From: Francisellaceae bacterium UBA6186
GTDB lineage: Bacteria; Pseudomonadota; Gammaproteobacteria; UBA6186; Azoamicaceae
NCBI GenBank assembly: GCA_002422785.1
Contig: DITK01000053.1
Span: 1-64,000 of the forward strand
DNA length: 64,000 nt
Reading direction: 5' to 3'
Position numbers and translations under genes: made by a program
Notes under the pieces: model-generated
Seen by the model: the letters and a program-made list of their open reading frames with translations, nothing else
Told to the model about the DNA's origin: nothing
Databases searched by the model: none
In this document: positions 45,398 to 53,086 of the stretch, one piece after another
Layout: every line of letters starts with the position of its first letter
How positions within the stretch are numbered: position 1 is the stretch's first letter

Positions 45398-46774
45398 ATG
45401 ATGTTAAATATTCCAAATAAAGATTTTAACAACATGCAACCTTTGCATAAAGAACAAAAAGAAGCAATAGCATTATTATCTATAGGTACATTTTTAGAAC
45501 ACTTCGATTTATTGTTATATATTCATATGATACCTATATTAAATGAAGTATTTTTCCCAAAAATAGATCCCAAGTTTGCAACTTTATTGTCAGGATTAGT
45601 ATTTTGTTCCACTTATATTTGCAGACCATTTGGAGCTCTTATTTTTGGGTATTTGGGCGATAATTTTGGTCGCAAAATTCCTGTGGTTATAACAACTTTT
45701 ATAATGGCATTATCGTGTATTACTATTGCCAATCTTAAATCTTATGCTGAAATAGGTATTGCGGCAACTTGGATTGTAACTATGTGTAGACTTGGGCAGG
45801 GTATATCTTCCCTCGGAGAAATAGTTGGTGCTGAAATTTATCTTACGGAAAGTATTAAGCCGCCTCAACAATATTTTGCAGTTTCTTTAATGGCTTTTTC
45901 CGCAGCAAGTGGGTGTGCTGCGGCTCTTGGTATAGCCTCTTTGGTTACGTCGTTTGGCTTTAATTGGCGTATGGGATTTTGGTTTGGTGCTTGTATTGCT
46001 CTAGTAGGGGTTATTGCTAGAACAACACTAAAAGAAACAAAAGATTTTGCTGATGCCAAATTTAGAATAAAAAATCAATTAGAAAAAAATAATATTTCAA
46101 TAAATATCATAAAAAACAATCCCGTAGTTAAAGAAAAAATAAATAAAACCATAATTTTAGCTTACTCTTTAATACACTGCGGATGGCCTTTATGCTTTTA
46201 TTTAGGCTACATACATTGTGCTAGTATATTAAAAAATTCTTTTGGGTATACTTCTGAACAAGTAATTCATCATAATTTTATGTTATCAATAGTGCAGTTA
46301 TTTGGATTTTTCTTTTTAAGAATATATTTAAGCCGTAAAATGGAACCATTAAAGATCCTTAAAATAATTTTGTCAATTTTTTCTGGATTTATATTGTTTT
46401 TACCATATCTATTAAATAATTGCAGCAATCCTATGTTTTTGTTTATAATTCAATCATTTATAATAATTTTTGCTATCGACATGGCCCCTGGGACGTCAAT
46501 TTTTTATTCTTACTTTCCAATATTTAAACGCTTTACTTATGCTGGACTAGCATTTGGTATATCTAGAGCGATAATAAATGTAGCAATTACTTTCGGTTGT
46601 ATCTTTTTTACCGAAAAATGGGGATATTACGCACTCATGATAGTTATAATTCCAATTCTAATCGGCTACACATTTGCAATATATTATTTTGATGATTTAA
46701 ATAAGGCAATCGAAAATTATCATAAGAAAAACAATAATATTGTTCCTCTAACAAATTTAACTGAAGCTGGATAG
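45398..46774 (+). CDS. MFS transporter of the metabolite:H+ symporter (MHS) type
   Basis: Twelve-helix MFS protein. The signature GYLGDNFGRKIPVVI is in the loop between helices 2 and 3, and EIYLTESIKPPQQYF resembles the ProP/ShiA family loop. Substrate not determinable; close MHS relatives carry organic acids or osmolytes. Start at 45398 chosen for the TTAGGGA context; a start 14 codons upstream is possible. The last 131 bases overlap the convergent HD gene. Confidence 0.8.
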   Translation: MMLNIPNKDFNNMQPLHKEQKEAIALLSIGTFLEHFDLLLYIHMIPILNEVFFPKIDPKFATLLSGLVFCSTYICRPFGALIFGYLGDNFGRKIPVVITTFIMALSCITIANLKSYAEIGIAATWIVTMCRLGQGISSLGEIVGAEIYLTESIKPPQQYFAVSLMAFSAASGCAAALGIASLVTSFGFNWRMGFWFGACIALVGVIARTTLKETKDFADAKFRIKNQLEKNNISINIIKNNPVVKEKINKTIILAYSLIHCGWPLCFYLGYIHCASILKNSFGYTSEQVIHHNFMLSIVQLFGFFFLRIYLSRKMEPLKILKIILSIFSGFILFLPYLLNNCSNPMFLFIIQSFIIIFAIDMAPGTSIFYSYFPIFKRFTYAGLAFGISRAIINVAITFGCIFFTEKWGYYALMIVIIPILIGYTFAIYYFDDLNKAIENYHKKNNNIVPLTNLTEAG

Positions 46775-47387
46775 AAAAACAAAGACGACTTAACATATTT
46801 TCTATGTCTTTTAATTGACAGTAAGCCGCAACAGTTAAAAAACTTTTTAAAGTTTCTAATACGGTATGTTTAATTTTATCTATAGATTTAACATTAATAG
46901 TATGCAAATTATGTAATCTATCGAACAACTTTATAATTAATCCATCTTTTTTTTGCTCTGCGTATAATTGTTCCAGTATTTCTGTAGATGTAATTTTTTT
47001 ACCAAACCTTATTCTGGTTAAATCGTTAACCTTACTGGCAATCTCTGGATTAAAAATTAAACCGATCATATCCGACGTAAGCTCAGTATCTTCGATAGTA
47101 TCGTGTAATATGCTAACAACCATAGCTTCTGTGCTAAATAAATAATTAGAAACAAGATAAGCTACTTCTAGTGGGTGAGAATAATATGGTTCACCAGATA
47201 TTCTTTTTTGAGATCCATGATATTTTTTAGCATAATAGATTGCTTTCTTTACCTCTGTAAGATTTACTTGGTCGTTAATGCAGTTATTTTTATTTAAAAA
47301 TATAATTTTTGTTATTAATCTATTTGCATAATAACAACATTCAAATTTAGATTCCCAACAATTTAGATCATGCATATCAATCACCAA
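46644..47387 (-). CDS. Stand-alone SpoT-like HD hydrolase (small alarmone hydrolase type)
   Basis: HD domain of the RelA/SpoT hydrolase class: YHGSQKRISGEPYYSHPLEV, ILHDTIEDTEL (the HD pair) and KLFDRLHNLHT match the (p)ppGpp hydrolase fold. No synthetase, TGS or ACT domain is present. The protein has 247 residues, so it could be a small alarmone hydrolase. The last ~40 residues are encoded antisense to the MFS gene and probably arose by stop-codon loss. Catalytic activity is inferred from the motifs only. Confidence 0.78.
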   Translation of the reverse strand: MVIDMHDLNCWESKFECCYYANRLITKIIFLNKNNCINDQVNLTEVKKAIYYAKKYHGSQKRISGEPYYSHPLEVAYLVSNYLFSTEAMVVSILHDTIEDTELTSDMIGLIFNPEIASKVNDLTRIRFGKKITSTEILEQLYAEQKKDGLIIKLFDRLHNLHTINVKSIDKIKHTVLETLKSFLTVAAYCQLKDIENMLSRLCFSIQLQLNLLEEQYYCFSYDNFRLPYLNHQNNILQMCSRLELEL

Positions 47388-47443
47388 CGGAATGTTTTAC
47401 TCTATTGTAAAAAAAACTTTGTTATCATATTCTATAGTATCTT

Positions 47444-48181
47444 ATGAATATTATAAAAATAAATAATTTTAATATTATGTGTGGCCACGAAAGAGCGATG
47501 AGAGAGCTGTACGCTTCTATATTTGATGAAAAAATTTATGATTTTTCAACTGCCAATCCAACACCAAATATAATAGATGCCGGTAGTAATATAGGCATCG
47601 CAACCTTGTTTTTCAAAAACAAATATCCCGGCGCAAAAATTTTATGTTTCGAGCCAGATCCATATAATTTTCCAGTTTTACAAAAAAATATAATTCTTAA
47701 TAATTTAAATAATGTAACGACAATTGAAGCGGCTTTAGCTAAAAATACTGGATTTACATCATTTTACGGGGAAATAGATAGTTGTGCTGACACTAGGGGT
47801 AATTCTATTAGTAAACTTTGGGGCCAGCAAAGAACTACTACAAAAACGGCAACCGTTAAAGCAGTGCAATTATCTTCTTATATTAATCATGAAATTGATT
47901 TGCTAAAAATGGATATTGAAGGTGCGGAACAACAAGTTATAGAAGATATAACTAAAAAACTATTTTTAATAAAAACTTTAATTATAGAAGTACATGAAGC
48001 ACAAAAAGTTTATTTTGATAATAATTTACAAACTATTTGTAATATTTTACAAAATAATAATTTCAATATAACCATAGAACCTTCTGATTATTTGCAAAAC
48101 CCAACTAAAAATACCATTGAGAAGTGGGTAGAAAAAGTAAAACCCAAATTAACCGTAATTAAAGCTATCAAAATATACTAA
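47444..48181 (+). CDS. FkbM-family SAM-dependent methyltransferase
   Basis: Class I methyltransferase. The SAM motif is IIDAGSNIGIATLFF, then CFEPDPYNF, and LLKMDIEGAEQQVI is the FkbM hallmark. FkbM-type enzymes O-methylate sugars or polyketides and occur widely in natural-product and glycan clusters. The 245 residues have no membrane segment. The cluster promoter at 48203 begins just downstream, so this gene is separately transcribed. Substrate unknown. Confidence 0.82.
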   Translation: MNIIKINNFNIMCGHERAMRELYASIFDEKIYDFSTANPTPNIIDAGSNIGIATLFFKNKYPGAKILCFEPDPYNFPVLQKNIILNNLNNVTTIEAALAKNTGFTSFYGEIDSCADTRGNSISKLWGQQRTTTKTATVKAVQLSSYINHEIDLLKMDIEGAEQQVIEDITKKLFLIKTLIIEVHEAQKVYFDNNLQTICNILQNNNFNITIEPSDYLQNPTKNTIEKWVEKVKPKLTVIKAIKIY

Positions 48182-48202
48182 TCAAAGTTTATAACATCTT
48201 GG

Positions 48203-48230
48203 TTGACTAATAAAAAATATTTAGTATAGT
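48203..48230 (+). promoter_or_regulatory. Sigma-70 promoter of the candidate biosynthetic cluster
   Basis: TTGACT (48203-48208) and TATAGT (48225-48230) are separated by 16 bases, and the predicted start near 48237 gives a leader of about 29 bases to the kinase ATG (48266), which has TGGAG at 48255-48259. Confidence 0.65.
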
Positions 48231-48265
48231 GTGCACAATTGGATTGTTTTCTAATGGAGTAGTAT

Positions 48266-49141
48266 ATGGGCACATTTGGTTTTTCGTATGGGGCGTTTGG
48301 AGAATTATTACAAGGAGTATTACCAAATGATAGGCATTTTTTAGTTACTTTACCTATTAATATAAAATCTAAGGCTTACTTTAATCATCAGCCTAGCAAA
48401 AAGTTTATTGTTTATCCTGATTGTAAAGAAAAAATAAAAATTTTTATTAATTTATTTTGTAATTATTATGGTATTTCTTCTGGTGGGTATTTATCTATAG
48501 ATAGCGAAATCCCAATCGGCAAAGGTTTGTCTAGCTCTACAGCAGATTTAATTGCAGCTTTCCGTGCTTTATCCAAAGCATTTAACATTAATTATTCTCC
48601 CGAATGTGTAGAAAAATTAATGCGTCAAATTGAACCTTCTGACGGATTATTATACGATGGCGTTGTTGCTTATTATCATAAAGAAGTTTCTTTGTTGCAA
48701 AAATTTAATTATTATCCTGATTTAATTATTCTTGGTGTAGACGAAGGAGGTAAGGTTGATACCATAGAATACAATCGAGTTAAACAAAATCCATCTATAG
48801 AAGAAAAAAATGAATTTAAACAATTATTATCTCAATTTATTCAAGCAATAACAAAAAAAGATTTAAAAACTATTGGCAGTATAGCTACTCGTAGTACCGA
48901 ATTAAACCAAAAATATAACTATAAACCATCGTTTAATAATATATTAGAAATTAATTATGCAATTAATGGTTTAGGCTTAATATGTGCTCATAGCGGTACC
49001 TATGTTGGAATTTTATTAAATAAATTAGATATAGATTTAAATGCGAAAATCAATTATTGTCAGCAAGTATGTAGTAAATTAAATAAAAAAATGGAATTAT
49101 TTCATACCGTAGAAGAAGTAAGTTATGCAGCAATGTGTTAA
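48266..49141 (+). CDS. PduX-like GHMP amino-acid kinase (L-threonine/L-serine kinase type)
   Basis: GHMP-fold kinase closest by eye to PduX, the L-threonine kinase of cobalamin synthesis. The pattern GAFGELLQGVLP (residues 9-20), FLVTLPI, the phosphate loop IPIGKGLSSSTAD (82-94) and IEPSDGLLYDG match PduX, as does the C-terminal ICAHSGTYVGILL. It would make an O-phospho amino acid (Ser or Thr). No cobalamin genes are in the window; the neighbours are amino-acid enzymes, so I infer supply of O-phospho-L-Ser/Thr to the PLP enzyme. The promoter is at 48203. Confidence 0.85.
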   Translation: MGTFGFSYGAFGELLQGVLPNDRHFLVTLPINIKSKAYFNHQPSKKFIVYPDCKEKIKIFINLFCNYYGISSGGYLSIDSEIPIGKGLSSSTADLIAAFRALSKAFNINYSPECVEKLMRQIEPSDGLLYDGVVAYYHKEVSLLQKFNYYPDLIILGVDEGGKVDTIEYNRVKQNPSIEEKNEFKQLLSQFIQAITKKDLKTIGSIATRSTELNQKYNYKPSFNNILEINYAINGLGLICAHSGTYVGILLNKLDIDLNAKINYCQQVCSKLNKKMELFHTVEEVSYAAMC

Positions 49142-49244
49142 ATATTTAGCAAAGAAACTATCTGAATCAGAGACTTTCTGGTTAAAAAAATTTGAGATGA
49201 AATTTGGTAATTATAGAATTTATAATGATATAAGGAATAAAAGT

Positions 49245-50219
49245 ATGAAAGGGATATATTTTTTCTGTTGCGACCCCAACAAAGATCCTGTTGCATCAGG
49301 AATATTTAATCAAGTTATTAACATGTATAATTTGCAAGAAACCACACATATTTTTGATAATCAGCCGGTATTAAAATATGTGGACTTAAAAGGTAATGAA
49401 TTTTTGTTTGCCAAAACAGAGGAGGTATTAAGCCATAATTATATAAAATATTTATCACAATTAGAACAATTGAATGATAAATATGATTTTGCTGGTATTG
49501 TAAATTGGCACGAAGGCAAAAACGCTCCAAATCAAATTTTAACTGTGCATACTAATAGCGATGTTGCTAGTGGCAATTTTAGTACAGCTAATCCATGGTT
49601 GAATAGAAATATCATTCAAGCTATTGAGAATAATAGGTTGTTAGCCGGGCTAAAAGAATTTTCAACTAAAACAGAGGCTACTCATTGGTCCGGAGTTACT
49701 TATCAACAGCCTGCAGAATTAATACCACAATTTACTGTACCTTTGGTTGATATAGAAATAGGTAGCTTACCAGATAGTTGGTCTCATCCTATTGCTGCTG
49801 AAATTATTGCAACATCTTTAACTCAAGTGTTTGATAAAATTGATCAAGAAGAGGTTATGCCAATTTTGTATATTGGTGGAGAACATTTTGATCAAGATCT
49901 TACCAATATTGCTATTAATGTGAATTTCCCATTTGCTTTTTGTCACCATTTACCTAATCAATGGTTTAAAGATTATGCCGCCAATCAAGAGGTGGGGTTT
50001 AAATATTTAACCAAATGTAAAGATAGTATTATAGGAGATCTGCGAGCTATATTTTATCATGACGGTATGAGCGGTCCGTTAAAAACTATGGTAAAGACAT
50101 TTGCTGAGCAACATAATATACCAGTATTTAAGCATAAAGCATTAAGAGACCCTGATAAATTATTAAAAGAATTACTGAGCAGATCTGTGTCTGGGAGTCG
50201 TCCCAGGCCTCGTATATGA
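49245..50219 (+). CDS. DTD2/GEK1-type D-aminoacyl-tRNA deacylase homologue
   Basis: The product aligns by eye with archaeal DTD2 across its length: an N-terminal IYFFCCDPNKDPVASGIFN, a KTEATH motif (archaeal YEATHHGPT), then VDIEIGSLPDSW followed by AAEIIATSL, and YIGGEHFDQDLTN followed by FCHHLP (archaeal GIGGGHYAP and GHILP). DTD2 hydrolyses D-aminoacyl-tRNA in archaea and plants. I chose the ATG at 49245, where AAGGA lies ~9 bases upstream and the homology begins. An ORF extension to 49125, overlapping the kinase stop by 17 bases, would add 40 residues of unknown function. Confidence 0.8.
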   Translation: MKGIYFFCCDPNKDPVASGIFNQVINMYNLQETTHIFDNQPVLKYVDLKGNEFLFAKTEEVLSHNYIKYLSQLEQLNDKYDFAGIVNWHEGKNAPNQILTVHTNSDVASGNFSTANPWLNRNIIQAIENNRLLAGLKEFSTKTEATHWSGVTYQQPAELIPQFTVPLVDIEIGSLPDSWSHPIAAEIIATSLTQVFDKIDQEEVMPILYIGGEHFDQDLTNIAINVNFPFAFCHHLPNQWFKDYAANQEVGFKYLTKCKDSIIGDLRAIFYHDGMSGPLKTMVKTFAEQHNIPVFKHKALRDPDKLLKELLSRSVSGSRPRPRI

Positions 50220-50228
50220 ATAGCATAA

Positions 50229-51005
50229 ATGAAAATTTTAATTTTATGCTCAGACGGGCCACATAATAAATATTTAACTTATAGGATAAATAAAGAGTTT
50301 CCAAATGTTATTACTATAGTAGAGATTTCTAATTTTAAAAAAAAGCGTTTGCTTCTTAAGCATAAATATAAAGATTATTTATATAATCTTTATCATGATG
50401 TTAGAAGAAATTTAATAGGCCATAATAAGTATCGAGAAGATTTTTTTATTTCTAAAATACATGAACAAGGATGGAATAGAGACAACAAATACCATATAGT
50501 CGATTGGGTAAATTCTGAACATGTAAGACAAATACTTTGCAATATTAATCCTGATATAACTATTGTTATGGGAACTTCGATAATTAAGCCTGATATATTA
50601 GATTTATTGGGTGCAAATGTAATAAATATTCATGGTGGGTATTTGCCTTATTATAAAGGAAATCATTGTTGTTTTTTTGCATTTTATAATAATGAATTCG
50701 ATAAGATTGGATCTACTATTCATTTTGTTAATAAATTTATAGATCAAGGTGATATCATAGATGTTGTTGTACCGGAAATCACAATCAATGACAATGCAGA
50801 AACTTTGTATTGTAAGGCTGAATTAGCGGCGATAGAAAAACTTATTGTGTATATAAAAAATTATCAACTTGGTATAGATTTTCCTCGAATTCCGCAAAAA
50901 AATGTAGGAAAAATATATTATACTAGAGATCGTAAGATATACCACGAAATAATGTATTTCTTTAAAAGAAAAGGTTTGTTTAAATATTTACAAAATATCG
51001 AATAA
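50229..51005 (+). CDS. Formyltransferase-family enzyme
   Basis: Folate-dependent formyltransferase fold. The catalytic region INIHGGYLPYYKG carries the Asn-x-His, and IGSTIHFVNKFIDQGDII carries the Asp. Family members formylate Met-tRNA, sugar amines or amines of natural products using N10-formyl-THF. The usual HxSLLP loop of Fmt is replaced by HGGYLP, closer to the sugar N-formyltransferase and PurN-like groups. It stands 9 bases after the deacylase homologue, in the same direction. Substrate inferred to be an amine of the cluster product. Confidence 0.82.
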   Translation: MKILILCSDGPHNKYLTYRINKEFPNVITIVEISNFKKKRLLLKHKYKDYLYNLYHDVRRNLIGHNKYREDFFISKIHEQGWNRDNKYHIVDWVNSEHVRQILCNINPDITIVMGTSIIKPDILDLLGANVINIHGGYLPYYKGNHCCFFAFYNNEFDKIGSTIHFVNKFIDQGDIIDVVVPEITINDNAETLYCKAELAAIEKLIVYIKNYQLGIDFPRIPQKNVGKIYYTRDRKIYHEIMYFFKRKGLFKYLQNIE

Positions 51006-51021
51006 ATTAATTGCATAGCTG

Positions 51022-51885
51022 TCAACCTGGTTTTGTAGCAAAATAGGAATTGATATAAAGTCCAGAAATAATTAAGCAGGTTGCTACGATTTTCCACCAA
51101 TCTAGGGTTTCATCTAATAGTAAAATTGAGCTAACCATGCCAAATATAGGCACTAACAAACAAAAAGGTGCTATGGTTGAAACCGGATATTTACTTAATA
51201 ATATATTCCAAATATAAAATCCTAAAAAAGTCGCAATATAAGCAATATAAACAATAGCTAACATGGATATATAGTTATGTTGATAAAAACTATTTATTAT
51301 TTGTTCTGTTCCTTCAAAAATTATTGACATCAGCAATAGCAATGGCCAGGCAAATAATCCACCCCAGACAACTAAACCTATAAAATTACTAGTATTAAAT
51401 TTTTTCGACATAATGCTGCCTGTTCCCCAAGCGGCGGCCGAAGTTAAGATTAGGACAAAACCAATTAAGGAAACATCTCCGCTTAAATTCATACCAATTA
51501 AAATAATACCAAAAAAAGCAATTATGGAACCAATAATTTGCTGAATATTTATTGTTTCTTTTAAGAATATTATAGCAAGAAATATACTGAAAAATACTTG
51601 GACTTGAAATAACAATGAGGCAATACCTGCGGTTACCCCCATATTAATGCCTAAAAATAATAGTGCAAATTGTAATGCAAATGCAGTTATGCCATAAACT
51701 GCAATTAATTTGATAGGTACAGCTGGTGGTTTAATAAAGAAAATTGCTGGCATACTAACCAAAAAAAATCTTATAAAAGAAAACAGTAATGGTGGAATAA
51801 ATTTAAGGCCAAATTTGATGACTACAAAATTAAATCCCCAAATAGCTGCTAATAAGATACTCATTATTAAATGTTGTATTTTCAT
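51022..51885 (-). CDS. EamA/DMT-superfamily transporter, probable exporter
   Basis: Ten hydrophobic helices arranged as two EamA repeats (about residues 5-135 and 145-285). The motifs ILLAAIWGFNFVVIKFGL and ILTSAAAWGTGSIMSKKF are typical of RhaT/EamA drug/metabolite exporters of amino acids and purines. It is transcribed opposite to its neighbours between the formyltransferase and the PLP enzyme. Exporter of the product or of a toxic intermediate is a reasonable inference, not a demonstrated role. Confidence 0.85.
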   Translation of the reverse strand: MKIQHLIMSILLAAIWGFNFVVIKFGLKFIPPLLFSFIRFFLVSMPAIFFIKPPAVPIKLIAVYGITAFALQFALLFLGINMGVTAGIASLLFQVQVFFSIFLAIIFLKETINIQQIIGSIIAFFGIILIGMNLSGDVSLIGFVLILTSAAAWGTGSIMSKKFNTSNFIGLVVWGGLFAWPLLLLMSIIFEGTEQIINSFYQHNYISMLAIVYIAYIATFLGFYIWNILLSKYPVSTIAPFCLLVPIFGMVSSILLLDETLDWWKIVATCLIISGLYINSYFATKPG

Positions 51886-52012
51886 AATTGCAATCCTTTA
51901 TATTTATGTAATAAACTAATTTACAATCCTCAAATTAAATTTTTATGCAAAGTAAAAAAATTTGTGATTTAATATGCACCAAATGTTGTATCAGCAGTAT
52001 AAGGATATATGA

Positions 52013-53086
52013 ATGAATAGCCAAGCTATAGACTATACAAAATATTTAGATTTTAATTATTTATTTGCAACTTTTTCAGACTCAATTCTTTTACCTAAAA
52101 TTATCCATCTTAATAACAATCTTTATGCTGCTGTATTTTCTATAATGAAATTATTGCCAGCCAAGTACATTATCTCTTCTGCTGTTAATAGAGGAGAGAT
52201 TAAAGAAGGTTATACTATAGTAGATACTTCTAGTGGTACCTTTGCTTTAGGTATCGGGATTATTTGTGCAGAGCTTGGTTTTAGATTTAAGATTTTTGGG
52301 GATCCGGCTATTGATCCCGTTTTAATTCAAAGACTAGAAGATTTAGGCGGCAGTATACATATAAGTACTAACCCTAAAAACCCAGGTGCTTATCAGAAAT
52401 TACGATTAGAAGCACTAAATACTTTTATTTCACAAAATACACTAAGTTACTGGATGAGGCAATACGATAATTTAGATAATTATAAATCTTATGCAATTGT
52501 TGGAGAACTAATACTAAAAACTTTAGGTTCAATAGTTAATATTGTCGGTACTGTAGGTTCTGGCGGATCTACTGCTGGCATAATTAAGGCTATTAGATTA
52601 AAAAATATTGATGCTAAATTAATTGGAGTTGATACGTTTAATAGTGTTTTATTTGGTCAGCCTGATGGTAAAAGAATATTAAGGGGACTTGGCAACTCTA
52701 TTATGCCGAAAAATCTAAATCATAGTTGTTATGATGAAATTCATTGGGTGGCAGCAAACGATGCTTATTATTACACCAAATGGTTATTTAAAAACAAGTC
52801 CATTTTTTGCGGGCCAACTAGTGGTGCAGCATATCAAGTTGCTAATTATTTAGCAAAAAAAAATCCACAAGAAAAATATATATTTATTGCCCCAGATGAA
52901 GGTTATCGTTATCTTACTACAGTTTATAATGATATTTGGCTGAAGCAGCAAGAATTTTATAATACCAATATTACGGTAGAGCCAAGTTTAGTTGAGTCAC
53001 CATTATATGCAAACAGTCCTTGGACATCTATTAATTGGAGCAGAAGAACTTATCAACAAGTATTAGGTAAAGAATTAAATGCATAG
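52013..53086 (+). CDS. Cysteine-synthase-like PLP enzyme (beta-replacement)
   Basis: Fold-type II PLP enzyme of about 357 residues. The substrate loop TSSGTFALG (72-80) and the phosphate-binding loop GTVGSGGSTAG (179-189) are intact. The canonical NPTGSxKDR lysine motif is replaced by SIMKLLPAKY, so the Schiff-base Lys is probably Lys46. Distinctive segments GVDTFNSVLFGQPDG, RGLGNSIMP and PDEGYRY belong to a subgroup distinct from CysK. By analogy with SbnA it may displace phosphate from an O-phospho amino acid with an amine. AAGGA supports the start; the stop overlaps the next gene by 8 bases. Confidence 0.85.
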   Translation: MNSQAIDYTKYLDFNYLFATFSDSILLPKIIHLNNNLYAAVFSIMKLLPAKYIISSAVNRGEIKEGYTIVDTSSGTFALGIGIICAELGFRFKIFGDPAIDPVLIQRLEDLGGSIHISTNPKNPGAYQKLRLEALNTFISQNTLSYWMRQYDNLDNYKSYAIVGELILKTLGSIVNIVGTVGSGGSTAGIIKAIRLKNIDAKLIGVDTFNSVLFGQPDGKRILRGLGNSIMPKNLNHSCYDEIHWVAANDAYYYTKWLFKNKSIFCGPTSGAAYQVANYLAKKNPQEKYIFIAPDEGYRYLTTVYNDIWLKQQEFYNTNITVEPSLVESPLYANSPWTSINWSRRTYQQVLGKELNA

